Assembly: GCA_022316685.1 (NCBI GenBank)
Contig: JAKJHU010000036.1
Span: forward strand, 5,095,036-5,159,035
DNA length: 64,000 bases
DNA from: Progne subis subis
Lineage: Eukaryota > Chordata > Aves > Passeriformes > Hirundinidae
Direction of reading: 5' to 3'
The first letter of the stretch is position 1, and each line of letters opens with the position of its first letter. The notes below the pieces were generated by a model that was not told the DNA's origin, searched no databases, and worked only from the letters and a program-made list of their open reading frames with translations. Both the position numbers and the translations under genes were made by a program. This document shows, one piece after another, positions 18,626 to 31,884 of this stretch.

Positions 18626-21600
18626 ACCAACAGGTCAATGACCTTCTTTTTATGGAAAGCATTTTCCCCATTTTTATCTTAACTTACTGTGTTTTAAGTT
18701 TAAAACACCTGCTCACTTGCTTTTTATTCCCGCTGGTTGGTGATAAGGTGAACATAAATGTAAAATCTGAGAGTTTGGAGTAACCAGATGACTGTGAAAC
18801 ATACACAGTTTTTATGTTTCCTTACAAATCAGATGGAGAAATAAGTGAAGAGGGAAACGGGTATGATTGCCTGAAATGAGAAGGGAAATGAAGTAGTTCA
18901 GAAATATTTCACCTAAGTAAGCGTGTCAGAATTATTTTTTTTTACAACAGCATTTTGCCATTGAGAACTTTGCACATTCAGCCCATGACATAAAATTCTA
19001 ATTATCCTTCACTGTTTAACTTGACAGTTTCTACTTGACTAAACCTATAGCTAATAGCCAATGGACAATTTTTGACCACTGGATTAAGAGAGTTCCTGTA
19101 GCTAAACAGCACAGCTGTCTTTAGTTAGAAATAAAAGTAAAGGAAATTGTCTTAGTGTATTTTACAGTAAGTTTGTAATGCACCGATGAACACACAAACA
19201 TTTTTAAAGAATTTGATATACTTACATACAATTAAATTATCAGGAAAGCACTAGATTTGCAGCCTTGGCAACTACTAAATATTTACCCTACTCTGATCAC
19301 ATCAGTGCTTGACTCCTTAAGTATTCCTTGCAGCTGCAGATGCCTGTCTTATTACAATGTTCTTTAGCATTTTCAAATGCAGTGCCAAAGATACCTGTGT
19401 AGGGCCTATGAACAGGAAAAAGAGGACCTTCTAGAAAACTCTGCAGAACCAGGATTTTGGCTATTGGCCCCTCTTTCCCTTCCCAATCAACGAACCAACC
19501 AGGCCATCCTCCAGGACAATGGCCAGGTTCTTGTTCCAGACTTTTCCACCCTGAATGTTTCCATTGTTTAGGTTGCTGTAGCATGGAGGGGGAAGAAAAA
19601 AAAATGAAATATTCTTGATTTTGCCTCAGCTTTATCTGTCTTCCATGTAAGATGACTCTAAGGAATGGGAATTGACAAGAATTGTCTTTGGACTGAAGAG
19701 TATCACAATTAGTCTGCAACAGCCTTGATTAGTCAGTAGGTGGATGTGGATTGCATTCTACCTCAGGTACACATCCTCGATATGCACTTTTACAGACTTG
19801 TCTTGGACCAATGTCAAAGTGAACTTTTGAGAATCCCAGCCCTGTAATGGGTGAGGAGCTAAGCTACAGGACAGTCTGTGAGGTAAAAACCACAAATGCA
19901 GGAAAAGAACTTTAAGCAGTTCTGCACCACCACACACAGGGGAAGGACTTTTATTGTTTGCTTGTGTTTTTTTCCTTAAAGAAAGTAGGCAGTCCTGTGA
20001 AGTTTTATTTTTGTGTAAAAACCTGAATGGACAAATCCTATCTTGGCTTGCAGCATTACCTTGAGGAGCAGATTAGTTATGACATCTTTTGGTTGATTTT
20101 CTATAAGTTTAGGGCCATATACCTGTTCCAGATTAATTCACAGGATTTCTAGCTAGAAAACTGTCTCTTGATTATGTTGACTTTCTTCCAATCTTCATCT
20201 TCCCCACTGACTTAGCAGTCAGTGCTCACTCCACAGCTGAAGCTGGATGAGTTGGTGAAGTCCTCTGCATGATGCCTTGACCAGCTGCTGGTAAGAACCA
20301 CAGGGCACCGAGAGGCTGAACACTAGATCCCAGTAGCCATTTGTCAGTTTTTTGGCCATGAGCTCCATGAGTCACAGCAAATGTATTTTACTGTACTATA
20401 TTTCAAATCCTTTGAAAAATAATAATAATAATAAAAATGTACACAGTACTGTCTCCTAAACTGACACCATGGAGGAATGCTTTCATTTAAATATTTTGCT
20501 TCCTACATATCTAGAACCATATATGGACACACACCTCATTCACATGACCAGTCCAGAAAAGGACTTTCTGCCTTATCATTCTTTCTTCTGCATGGCCTGT
20601 GATGTGTATCTAGATGTCTGTAAATAGAGCAGCCTGATAGTCTTTATTCAAAAGAGACAGTGATGAAGGTAACCACTGTATTTTTTGGTGTGTCTTATGT
20701 GACACACCTAAGTCACACACCTAATGAAAGGTAGGAGTGGAGGTTGAGCTACAGTGTTCAAGAGCTCAGGTGCTACAAATCTACAATCTGTAGATAAAGC
20801 ATATCTTCAGTTTCAGACACCACCACCAACAGGCCTTTGGAACACAGTGGGAAGGAGAGGCAAAACTCACCAGATCAGGTTTCTTCCTCTGTTTCCAAAT
20901 GGTGTTGAAGATTCTGGTACAAAATTAAAGAGTATGTCCCATGGAACGATACAGGGTAAATCTCTCAGATCTGCCGGGACCAGGTTTTTACAGGTGTGCT
21001 GTGAGAGCTTATGGGGGGGGGTATAATGTCTGAAGACTCCTTGTTTTCTGAGCTCTGGATGTACTTGGGATATGCTGATATCATCATGGAAGCCTGAATA
21101 GAACACACCTTATGGGGTTGATTTTTTGAAGTGGTTAAAGCATACTATCATATAGTCACAGACAAGCCAGGTAATGTACTGTTCTGTCGAAAACCCTCTA
21201 ATCAGTCATTATACAGGGGTGGAGATATAACACAATGGATGAGGTTGGTAGAGTAATGAATGTATGCACCCTCTTTCTCTGAGACCACTCCATTGAGTTT
21301 GAATTGGGTTATTTTCCCTATTTTTTCAGTATTTGGCACATCTCTACCACTGCCAATGTACATGTCACTTGTTCTCTGTTTTATTTTGTGTTATGATCAT
21401 CTCTTTCACAGGAATGAGGGATGGGTAGTAAAAGCAATTCACTGAAGTTCAACTTCATGAGGGAGAAAATATCCAGACACTGTGAATGAAGCAAAATTAA
21501 GCAAACATGCATTATTTTATCCACCACCACCACCCCCTTTTCATTGGAACTGTTTACTTTTAAATAGTTTTTCCTTTTCCCATTTTACTCTTCTCTCTTG

Positions 21601-22135
21601 TAATGTAATTCTGATATGACATTGAATAAGCATACCTTTTTCATCTATAAATTTGGACTGTTTCAAAAGATGTCCCAGTAACTACATTCCATAGACACAA
21701 AGATATTAAACTACTTTGCCAAGTTAACTAAGGAGAGAACAATAATAAAAATTAGAACAGAGAACCTTTTCTTATTCTGTTCTTCAGTGACAGCCTGTGG
21801 TGTTTTTAGTGCAAAACCATGACAATGGATGCAGAAAAGCTGGGATGTGTTCATAGATGACATTCAAGAAAATTAAAATTGTCTGTAATAGAAAGGGAAT
21901 GATTACCCCGACCTCTTTATACCTTTATGCACATTAAATTTTATTCATGAGAGTAATTTCTCACAACTCAATAAAGTTATTCATTTGGTACATAAAGTTA
22001 AGCATAGATTTAAGTGCCTACAGGATGAAAGCATTATGAATAATATCAACATTATCAGAGTTGTTTATTGTTTGCTTTCTGAGTCCATACTCTTGACTTT
22101 TGATTGTGATTTTTTGCTTTGTTTTGTTTCTGGGG
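18626..22135. other. Non-coding stretch
   Basis: No gene recognised. A minus-strand 140-codon frame at 19297-19719 has no known domain and no support from context. Short A/T runs and an (AAT)n run near 20420 are present. Confidence 0.45.
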
Positions 22136-22172
22136 TGTTTTTTTTTTTGGTTTTGTTTTGTTTTGTTTTGTT
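22136..22172. repeat. T-run plus (GTTTT)n microsatellite
   Basis: A run of T followed by about five GTTTT units. Simple sequence; part of a spurious short open frame. Confidence 0.85.
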
Positions 22173-24827
22173 ACTGGCTGACCTTCATAAGGAACTGTTA
22201 AAAGGGAACTAGTCCTTGTCTTCTGTACTAGGTTATTGCAATTTGATCTGAAACAGATGAAAACAGTGAATGAAATGAAAAATAAGATGCACTATGAAAA
22301 AACATGAATATGGGAAGCATACAGTTAAAACAAGGTATCAAAGCCTCTGCCGCCTTCTACATAAAGGATAAGTTTTAGTTTAATTACACAAACACTCAGC
22401 TTTTTTACGGAGCCCTCACGCATGGTTTTTCGCTTATTTGTCTATTTGTACTACATTAATATATTTTGCAATCCATTTTTCAAGGTAAAATTTGATATAA
22501 CTAAATTTACATTTGAAAATATTAAATATAAGTGGTTTAAATGGTTAGTTTTAAGGGAACACCATCTGGTACATGGTTATTAAAAAAGGCCATGAAAATA
22601 TTGCATGACAAAATTAATACACAGCTAAATTAACATAAAAACCTAAATTAACAAGCCAGTTCAAAATACTTATTATGATTAATTTTGTATATAACTTTGC
22701 ATAATTTTGAATCTGTTATGACCCCTGGTGAGATGTAGAAGGGATTTTTGTAGGACACACACTATAGCAGTATTTGAGGGGATTACCAGTACTTGAAGGG
22801 ATAAGAACGAGTAGAAGTCACTCAGCATTTTTTCTATCAGGTTACACTATTAATAAACATCTATAATAATGAAAGAATTGCAAAATTGGATTTTTTGAGG
22901 AGGTTAAGTGGGATTTTTATAAGCTCACTTTTTATGAGAGGCTTACAAGTATACTGAAAGCTATGACAGATATGAAGTTATTAGGCATTAATGTTTAATC
23001 TAAAATACTGATCAAAATTTCTTGGACATTGCATTTTTGTTGACATTTCATATTATTCTTGCCTTGGTCACTGAAATTCCATTGCTCTGTATCTGTGGTG
23101 AATTATGAACAGTCCCTGTAGTATTAGGCTGATTAACTTAATAGGAAGCTATGTGCAAAATAAGCAAAAATAAATAAATAAGTAAACAAAGTGCACAATC
23201 CACCCCTGTCAGCATTCCCAAGACATTAAGTGAAGGACAGTATTGCAATTTCTTAGTGTCAGCGGTTCTGGTTTTGACAAGGTGCAAACTTGGTTTGACA
23301 GAGATAGTCTTCAAAGTGATACAGCAGTTAGCAAATACCCTTATAAGTTTTGATTTCTAGGAAATTGAAGGTCAGTTGTTACAAACTGCTTAGGGAGACA
23401 AGCTGACAGGAAGATAAAGGGAGAACACTTGGGGAGCCGAAAGATGGAGGCCTTCATCCATTCTGAGAGCAGCACATTCTGGTAGAAAGGCTAAAGATGT
23501 GTGCAGAGAGACAGGGAGCTGCTAAGGCAGTGTTCATGAAACTAATACAATTTTTTCTTCTTGCATGCCATCTTATCCCACTGTTGTAGCACAGGCATTG
23601 TTCAGCCGTTCAGCGTTTAGGAATGTCCTGCAAAAGTATTGATGTGATGCTGTGTAGGTAAAACCCTGATAAATGGCTGATAATAGTTTTCAAGGCAAAT
23701 TTTAATAAGCTGGTAAATATTCAATGTGTTCAGAAATCATGACAATGAAACCTAGATAATAAATGATGCTAGCAATATAGAGGGTGGGAAACACTTTGGA
23801 GGGCTCAAGGCAAAATTGGATGTCTGGTGTCACCTCTTTTTCATTGTGTCTCCGTTACATATAAGTCCTAGCACGGGATGTCTCCCTTCCTTGGGTTCCT
23901 CTTTTTTTTGGCCATTCACTATAGGGGCTGTCTATCATGGACTACTTTGGATCCATGTTTTAGATGGCTGAAATGAGGTAAAGAAAACCATGTCTAAAGT
24001 TCATCAATTCTCTTTCCGCAGTCTTCTCTCCATTCTGTTTTCCTATCTATTTGTATATAATTTCTATGTGGACCTAAAACATAGACTTCACTCCACAGCT
24101 CTGTGTTGTGTGTGTTTATGAACATATGTACAAACACATTTGTCAGATTTTTTAAGGATATGATTCGTCCTTTAAAAAACAACTCTTATGAGCTCATGTC
24201 ATATATAGATGCTATATGTCATCTACGTATATAAGAATTTGAAAAGTAAAAAATCACCTCTGTCCTTTCTACAAAATTTAAAAATTCTGTCAGCAAATGT
24301 TTTAACAGTCTGCTAAGCAGAAGCCTTCTCTCTTTTGGATCAATGGTTAACTGCTCCTCAACTGCTGTAATACAAATCTGTAGCCTCTCCCCAAACTGTT
24401 TCAAGTGTGATCAACACACTAAGAGTTTGCTACATATCTAATTAGTTGGGGCTGCTTTAAGTCCTATCTTTCCTCCACAGCCCAGACCACAAAAACATAT
24501 ATTTTTAAATTATACAGATAAATTCATGAGTAACAAAATATTTACAGCCCACTGCTCTTATTTTAATTGTTTTTGAGTGGAGACAGTACTAGGGTTGCCT
24601 AAGGACTTTTGAGGATGTAAGCACTATTTTTAGTGCTTGATGGCTGTATTGTCATTATGATTCCACAAAGGTTTAAGAGCAGGAGTGGGGCCCCCTACTT
24701 ACCACCTGGATGACATTGTATACACAGTTAAGATGAACAACATGTTATCTAAGACCGCATAGCCCACCCTCTGTACTTCAGCCTGATAAATTAAGGAAGG
24801 AATAGTGTCATGGTATAGTTACTTTGT
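22173..24827. other. AT-rich non-coding stretch, nothing recognised
   Basis: Stop codons are dense in all frames and I recognised no repeat family. The section at about 22400-22720 is especially AT-rich. Confidence 0.5.
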
Positions 24828-24866
24828 AAAACAAACAAACAAACAAACAAAGAAAACAAACAAAAA
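24828..24866 (+). repeat. (AAAC)n microsatellite
   Basis: About seven tandem AAAC units, then an imperfect continuation. Confidence 0.9.
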
Positions 24867-24944
24867 ATCCCCTCTGATCCATAATTTGTTTGTAATTTTG
24901 GCCTGGTTTAATTAAATTTTGAATTCTCTTCCTGTCTTGAAGTT

Positions 24945-25002
24945 AAAAAAACCAACCAACCAACCAACCAACCAACCAAACAAACAAACAAAAAAAAAAA
25001 GA
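24945..25002 (+). repeat. Compound (AACC)n-(AAAC)n-A(n) microsatellite
   Basis: About seven AACC units pass directly into AAAC units and then an A run. It lies only about 80 bp from the preceding AAAC array, so the two may share an origin. Confidence 0.9.
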
Positions 25003-28000
25003 AAAAAGTCAGGTGTGTCTCCAAACTCAGCAGGAATTGGCTACCAATGCAGTCAGAAGGAGCTGAGAGCCAAGACATCTGCTTTCATGTAGGCAAAATC
25101 CTGTGTAAGAAAGAGACATGAAGTTTATAAGTGCTGAAGTAATTGGTAGCTGGAGGCAATGAATTTCTTACTCTTACAGAAATGGCATGCTCATGTAAGA
25201 GGCAGAGCTTCTGGGTCCAGGCATCTGTTGAGTTCTAAACTCCACACTTACTTCTAAACTCCACAAACTTACAGAAGCAATGTGGTTTTGGTTCTGTAGT
25301 TTTAATTATTCTTTCCTGCTGGTGGCACCATGATGAAAATTCCTGAACTCAATATTGTTCCAGTTGAAGGGATGAGTATGATAAAACTCCTGTAATATTA
25401 ATATAAAGATTCATAAATAACACATTTTTGTATTTCAGGTTTCATGACTTGACCCCAAATTCACAAAACATCCTACTTTTTGAAATGCGAGATTTCTGGA
25501 GAAATTGAGTTCCCACCCTGTCACCTCCCCATCCTCATTTCTACAGTGGCTGGGATTCCTCTGTGTCTGTTTCATTAGAACTCTGATTTAAGCAGAGGCT
25601 CTGACAATCTATCCTCTCAGCAGCTCATCTCTAAGGATGTTACTCATGGTCTCCTCCAGTTTCTTGGGCATGGTCACAGAGCTCGGTCTGCACAACTGAT
25701 GCTACTCAGTGTCCACTGCCCAGAGTCAGTCAATAGTTTGACTTTTACATAGAAGTGAAGAAGTTAAAAAAATATATATAATTGTATTTTCGGTAGGCTG
25801 GAGGGTTCCTTAAAGAAACTAGTTCTCACATTTTAGTTTATCAGGAACAAGAATTTTAAGTCTTTGAGGTAATTTCAGTCTCTTGTGTTTTTAAGATAGG
25901 GTACATTGGATATAGTTCAGCGTATTACATGTTAATTTTTAACATAAGCGCTTGAAAACATCTTTCTTAATGCAAACCTGACACATGAACTGTTAACTTG
26001 GACAAAATAAGCAGGTGGATCTGGTATGCTTTACAAAACTATGGCTGGTTTCTCATTATTGCATGACATACTTTTGACCTGCTAAGACCTGGTGGATGCC
26101 TGAGGGAGGTGATGTTGTATACATCAAAAAGTTGAAAAGAGCTAATTTTTTTCAACAAATTAGTGATTCAGATAATTATTTAGCAAGGTTTGCTTATTTG
26201 CAGCATCTGAGGTCTGATCTCACATACTTTTTTGTTGTTATTTTGGTTCTAAATAGTGCCTTGCCTTGCCTTGCCTCTTATGTGTGTTAAAATCAGTGCA
26301 TACAAATCCTCTCAATTAGTCTATTATAAAAGCATTCACTTTTTTCCCCAAAAGATGTGTACTGCTGAATTGTTTTTACCAGTTATAGTTAACAACTATA
26401 ATTAACAGTTAACAGATTATAATTGGTATTACATCAGTGATAAACAATTCCAAGTGTGGACTATGGGGATGAAAGAGGTCCATCAGTGTATTTTTTGCCA
26501 GGCATTTTAACACATAAAACTTTTGTCTTTATATTTCATCTGAGATTTTGAATTGTTACAATTAGGAGATGCATAATAATTCAGCAAAATAGTTTACCAG
26601 TTCTGCCTGTTACAGTCCTATTCATATACACACAACCCATATTATCCTACTCTGTTCTGGAAAATAAAGAGAATATTAATAAATTTCAATGAATAACTTA
26701 AAATTTTGTTAGAATTATTTATTGTTCTGGGATTTTGAAGCATTTGTATGGCAAATATCCATTTTTTTCTGTTACAGATGAACAAATTCCATTCATGGTT
26801 CAGTGTGATCCATTCATTTTTTCATGGATCCCAAAGTCCTTCAGGCAGTTTGACAAATCCACATAATTTCCCTGAATGCTAGGTTGTGCACGTTTTGTAT
26901 CTGATTAAGTTGAAAGATGTGTTAAAGAAACGTAGAAAAATCCTCATGTATAAAAATCTTCAGACAAGTCCCGATAGCTACATATCTCAGAAATCTCTGG
27001 AGCATTTTGATATTCAAAGCAAAATTGCCTGTAATTTACACTCAATAAATTGGTTCCAGATCTGCCTGTTTCAGATGATATCACAAGGACACGATTTTAT
27101 GTAAGAATACCTTACCTTTTGTCAAAGTGTGTTCTTTATAAGAAATTTACCATGGCAAATGCAGATGATAGAGACTCCCCTGCCTTGAAGAGCATGAAAG
27201 AATGTCATGGATCAATTGCTCATATACAAGCTATGTTCTGATCAAATAAAATCATCCTTTTCTCCGCAATTTTTTTTTTAAAAAGAAGGTTCTGGATTAA
27301 TGGAAAAATCATGACGTATCATTCATAATGCATTGATAAAGCCTCCATTTCCTGCAAACCACACAGTCTTTGCAGAGAGGTACAGTAATTCTTGATTTGT
27401 AAACAAAGAAAATTGAAAATTAAACCTTGTCAGGGCCTTGACTTTGAAGAACTAGTCCATTGTATAGTTTTAAGTTCATTGCTATTTAATGGCTTTATCA
27501 TATTTTGAATTTACAAGCTTGTGATTATGAATGGCAGTAATTTTAGGAGAAAGGAAGGAAAATGTGCTTTGTTCAGTTGATAGTGATACTTTGTTGGTTG
27601 CCTGTATGTGTCTGACAGACAAATGCTGTTGTGAAGTTGCTCATATATCTATACATTCTAATATTTGAAGGAAAAAATACTTTCAGTGGAAATGCATTAG
27701 AGAAGTCCACAGACACCCATTTCTTGACTCCAGTTTAAGTTGCAGTTGCAGGATGAGGTCAACAACACTTTGTACCTGTGGTATAAGCATACTTTGTGAC
27801 TTGAAATCAATGAAGTATTGGAAGCAGCAAACATCTCTCCTGTCCTTATCTCTTTCTAAAAAGGAAAGCATCAGATGGCTGATAAAAGTAGTGTTTTTAT
27901 TATTTCTGTCGGCTTTGTGCCACTTGAGGAAATTCTGGTTTTCCTATTGCAGTGTAAGTTTAACTGACTGTAATACCTCCACCTTTGACCTTTATTACTT

Positions 28001-28003
28001 GTC
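25003..28003. other. Non-coding stretch
   Basis: No gene recognised. A short (CCTTG)n motif lies near 26262-26277 and a cluster of small inverted repeats around gttaac lies at about 26380-26415. Open frames are short and unsupported. Confidence 0.45.
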
Positions 28004-28010
28004 TTTTTTT

Positions 28011-28042
<32 letters not shown>

Positions 28043-28045
28043 TCA
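28004..28045 (+). repeat. T-run and (CTTTTT)n tract
   Basis: Eighteen T followed by four CTTTTT-like units, ending tttcag. It resembles a pyrimidine tract with a 3' splice site, but the sequence that follows is not a convincing exon. Confidence 0.85.
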
Positions 28046-29025
28046 GATTTCAGGAAAGCTTGAGAAAATGCAAGATTCCACTATGTTCCTGGATCTCAAT
28101 ATTTATGTACTCTATTTCCTTAATCTAAGGGAAAAATAAATGAACTTTGCACTTTTTTCCTAGTTACTGGCAAAGATACATTTGTAGAATCTTTTTCTCT
28201 TTTTCTATCACGTCAATAAGACTTAATGCTAGACTATAATATTGCTCATTTTTTCACTTGAAAAATATTTATTTGCATGTATTTGTCTTTTTATCCATAT
28301 TACTGCACTTCAGCTCGACCTTTAATTGTTAACATGCTGCTTTATGGTGCTCCTCAGAAGTACATCAATTCTATTTAGACAGATCATTGTGTAAGACCCT
28401 TTCATCTGAAACAAAACTGACCTACTACTTTATATGTTTGCATAGGCTATCCATAGCTGTCTGAAGAGTAACAGTCCAAATGTAAGACATTCTCCATTCC
28501 ATGTTCATCCAAAATATAAGAATGATGCCCATTTACATGTTACTAGTTTAATTTTCATTTGAGATGTTTTGTGAAAATTATAAATTAACTTTTTCCTGCT
28601 CAAAAAGGCATTTATATGTCGGTGTTTATTGTTTTTCTTACTTTAAATAAATAAATAAATAAATAAATAAAAATAATACAGAACCCCAAGTTCTAAAGGA
28701 ACTAAACTAGCAGTGAAGCATTTGTTCCCTGGAAGGACAACGAAATCAAGTGCCCTTGTTGTTCTGAAGTGCCAATCATTTTATATAGACTTATAAGGAA
28801 ATAAAATCAAATACTAGAACTTTTGAATACTGAAAAAGAAACTGTTTAAAAATAGCATGCAAATATGGTCAGTCGATGAAACTTTTGGTGCACCGTCTGA
28901 TTATTCTGTCATACAACTAATTTTACAATTTTTTCTGTACACAGTGAAAAGAACTTCTCTTTCCTAATTTTACATATTTATATTATTCTTTCCCTATGGA
29001 AAAAGTCTAGGCTTTCTTTAAACAA
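28046..29025. other. AT-rich non-coding stretch
   Basis: Nothing recognised apart from an (AAAT)n microsatellite at about 28644-28676. Confidence 0.5.
28644..28676 (+). repeat. (AAAT)n microsatellite
   Basis: About seven tandem AAAT units plus an imperfect end. Confidence 0.9.
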
Positions 29026-30089
29026 TGTAGTGGGTTGGCAAGACTCTGGTATTGGAGAGATACAGGAGTGGTTCCTGTGAGAAGCTGCTAGAGGTTTCCT
29101 CCATGTTAAATAGAACCAATGCCAGCCAGATCCAATATGAACTGTTCAAGGCCATCAGCAAAGGTGCAGCTCTTCTGGGGTAATGTATTTAAGACAGGGA
29201 AAAAAGTTACTGCATGGGAGCAATTGCTGCCAGAGAGAGGAGTGAGAATATGTGAGAGGAAAGCTCTGCATACATCAAGGTCAGTGTAGAAGGAGGGGCA
29301 GGAGGTGCTCCAGGTATCAGAGCTTAGATTCCCCTGCAGCCCGTGGTGCACCCCATGGTGAGGCAGCTGTGCCCCTGCAGCCCATGGAGGGCCAGGGGAT
29401 ACAGAGATCCACCTGCAGCCTGGGGAGGACACCCATGCCAGAACAGATGGATGCCCAATAGAGGCTGTGACCCCATGGAAAACCCATGCTGGAGCAGGCT
29501 CCTGATAGGACCTGTGGAAAGAGGAGCCCATGCTGGAGCAGGTTTGCTGGCAGGACTTGTAACCCTCCAGTGGACCCACACTGGAGCAGGTTGTGCCTTA
29601 AGGACTGTACCTGGTGGAAGGGACACAGACTGCAGCAGTTTGTGAATAACTGCAGCCCACAGAAAGGCCTCATATTGAAGAAGTTCGCATACTGTCTCCT
29701 ATAGGAGAAACCTCACACTAGAGAAAGCGAAAAGTTTGAGGAGTTCTTCCTCAGATGAGAAAGGAGAGGCAGAGTCAATGTGTGATGAATTGACTGCAAT
29801 CCCCATTCCCTGAGAAGTCAGGAGTAAAGTTGAGCTTGGGAAGAAGGGACAGGTGGGAAGAATGTGTTTTATGGTTTGGTTTTATTCAAATTTTACCCTG
29901 CTCTGATGTGACTAGAAATAAATTAATTTCCTCAAGTAAATTCTGTTTTGCCCCCGAGAGTAACTTCCTACCCTTATCTCAACCTGTGAGGCTCTTTTAA
30001 TTTTTTTCTCCCTTGTTCGGCTGAGGAAGGGGAATGATAAGAGTGACTTGGGCAGGCACATGGCATCCACCCAGGGTCTGCCCACCACA
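29026..30089 (+). mobile_element. Avian solo LTR with internal minisatellite-like repeats (copy A)
   Basis: It starts TGTAGTGGGTTGGC and ends CCCACCACA. On the plus strand a TATA-like tatttaag lies at about 29187, and a poly(A) signal in gaaataaattaat at about 29911. Between them are many degenerate repeats of a 'ccatgctggagcaggt' and 'cagcccatgg' type. The same block order recurs at 38233-39182 and 56985-57957. No matching flanking duplication was seen, so the exact ends are uncertain. Open frames on both strands at 29106-29704 are repeat-driven and not genes. Confidence 0.85.
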
Positions 30090-30259
30090 GACACTCATTT
30101 AGGGGGTCCTATGGTATAGCCTTGCAGCCAGCAGCAAAGTGGCAATTTAAATATCACTGCATTTCCTTTAGTACCAGGTGATTACACCTTCTTAGTTCTT
30201 GCATCTTGAGACCTTTTAGGTAATAATGTTGATTCCTTGCTACAATGTGACAAAATTTC

Positions 30260-31275
30260 TCATGAGATGTTGTAGGAGGGAATCATGATTTTATTTTAAA
30301 TTCATGCTTATACACACATTATCACAACTAGTAGACCCTGTGTTTGTCCAGCTAGTCTGTCCAAGGACGCCAATAATTCAAGGATTAACAGGCATGTACT
30401 GAGGTGGCCTGGCCAGGATTCCTTGTGATGCCATGGAGGGCAGTGAGCATACTGAGTCATTACCATGGCTCTCACCTTTTTACTATATTGGCAGCCATGA
30501 TAGTTTTTGGTATCTTTTTTATATCCCTTAGGACCTGACCTCAATTAGATCTTTTATTCTGTCAATTGTTTTATTGTCTCTGAGCTGCCTCAATCTTTAT
30601 GCATCATTCTGATTAGCTTTCCTTTCTCTGTGCCTTTGTCTACCTTTTGTCGCTCTTTGTACCTTTGCCCATCCTGTTCAGGATGTGGGCTGTTGTTGTG
30701 CATTGTTTGGGTTTATACTGTATTTCATTTTTATATTGGGTTTTGTAATTATTTCATTTGTACCACCTTGTTCCCTTAGAAAATATATCACAAGGTTTGT
30801 CCCTGTTCTGCCCCGCCCATCCTCCCATACTAGAACGTAACCCAACTCTGTTCTACTCCCACCTTATCCTTGATTGGGCAGTGGCTTGTCCCTGCCTCTA
30901 GCCCCTTGCCCCTGGATAAAAGCCATGGGTCCATGTGGAAATTGCTCTCTAGCTCTTGGGACGGGGACAGGGACGGGGACTGGACTGGGCTCCGGACCCT
31001 GTTGGGGCAGGACCACAGACTGAATAAAGCCATGATTCCCCCCAGACCAAGGGCAGACTCTTTCCTTTTGCCATCAGTGGGGACTTGCTCTCTCTAAAGG
31101 AAAAGGTTTGCAGCCTCTGGGATCTTTTAAGGCCCTGAAGGGAAAATTCCTTCTGGCATGGTTTCTCTCTCAAGCTAGCCAAGGCAAAAACAGAGCTGGG
31201 GCTCTGGGACAGAGAGAGCCACATCAGTGGGCTTTCCTTAATTTTCTTCTCCTTAATTTTCTTCTCAGTACACTG
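30260..31275 (+). mobile_element. Probable LTR of another retroviral family
   Basis: The region has LTR architecture on the plus strand: a TATA-like ggataaaag at about 30914, a G-rich stretch of gggacggggac repeats, then ctgaataaagcc (poly(A) signal at about 31023) about 110 bp downstream, followed by a U5-like segment ending near gtacactgca at about 31275. A duplicated ccttaattttcttct lies at 31236-31267. The left limit is a guess and no flanking duplication was identified. It could instead be a promoter-containing non-LTR repeat. Confidence 0.5.
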
Positions 31276-31460
31276 CATGCACCAGCACAGAGATTTTAAT
31301 TTTCTTATCTAGGTGCCATAAACACTGGGGTTTTTTTACATCCCTTTTTGTTGTTTCAATATCTAGACTTTCAATATCCCTTGATTCTCCAGTATCATTT
31401 CTGTTACAATTCTGGCTGTGGGGACATGACAACATGAGGACCTGAGATTCAGCAAGGCCA
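31276..31460. other. Short non-coding spacer
   Basis: AT-rich sequence between the LTR-like region and the CR1; nothing recognised. Confidence 0.4.
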
Positions 31461-31884
31461 AGTGACAAGTCCTGCACTTTGGCTACAACAATCCCATGCA
31501 ACACTACAGGTTGGAATATAAGTGACTGGAAAGAGGGCTGGTGGAAAAGGATCTGAGGGTGCTGGTTGACAGCAGCTGAACATAAGCCAGCGTGTGCCTG
31601 GTGGCCAGGAAGATCAATGGCATCCTGGCCTATGTCAACAACAGCATGCTGTGATTGTCCCTCTGTACTTGGCACTGGTGACACCACAAATCCTGTGTCC
31701 AGTTCCAGGCCCCTCACTGCATGAAAGACATTGAGGGGCTGGAACAAGTCCAGAGAAGGGCAACAGAGCTGGTGAATTTTCTAGAGGGTAAGTCCTATGA
31801 GGAGTGATAGAGGGATCTGGGGTTGTTTATCCAGGATGAAAGGAGGTTTAGGGGGGGTCTCCTACAACTACCTAAAAGGAGGGT
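31461..31884 (+). mobile_element. CR1 LINE 3' part, left half (split by an LTR)
   Basis: Plus-strand CR1 wording in order: cagcaaggccaagtg (RT domain end), 'aagtcctgcactttgg', 'caatcccatgcaacactacagg', 'gaacataagccagcgtgtgcc', 'tgtccagttccaggcccctca', 'ccagagaagggcaacagagctggtga', 'aagtcctatgaggag' and 'ctacaactacctaaaagga'. It is truncated at its 5' end, as is usual for CR1. It stops at agggt, and the same element resumes at 32622. Confidence 0.93.
31880..31884. repeat. Target-site duplication AGGGT, left copy
   Basis: AGGGT directly before the TG of the inserted LTR. An identical AGGGT follows its terminal CA at 32617-32621. Both lie within CR1 sequence. Confidence 0.88.

Noticed and set aside
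19297..19719. 140-codon minus-strand frame
   Set aside because: No recognisable domain, ordinary composition, no splice or promoter context; likely chance.
19915..19937. cagttctgcaccac, identical to the end of the provirus LTR
   Set aside because: Only about 14 bases match and the neighbouring sequence does not resemble the LTR; chance is likely.
28046..28139. Possible exon after the CTTTTT tract ending tttcag
   Set aside because: The acceptor-like end is a by-product of the pyrimidine microsatellite; the following sequence is AT-rich with an early stop and no homology recognised.
29106..29704. Multiple overlapping frames on both strands
   Set aside because: Produced by the minisatellite-like repeats of the LTR.
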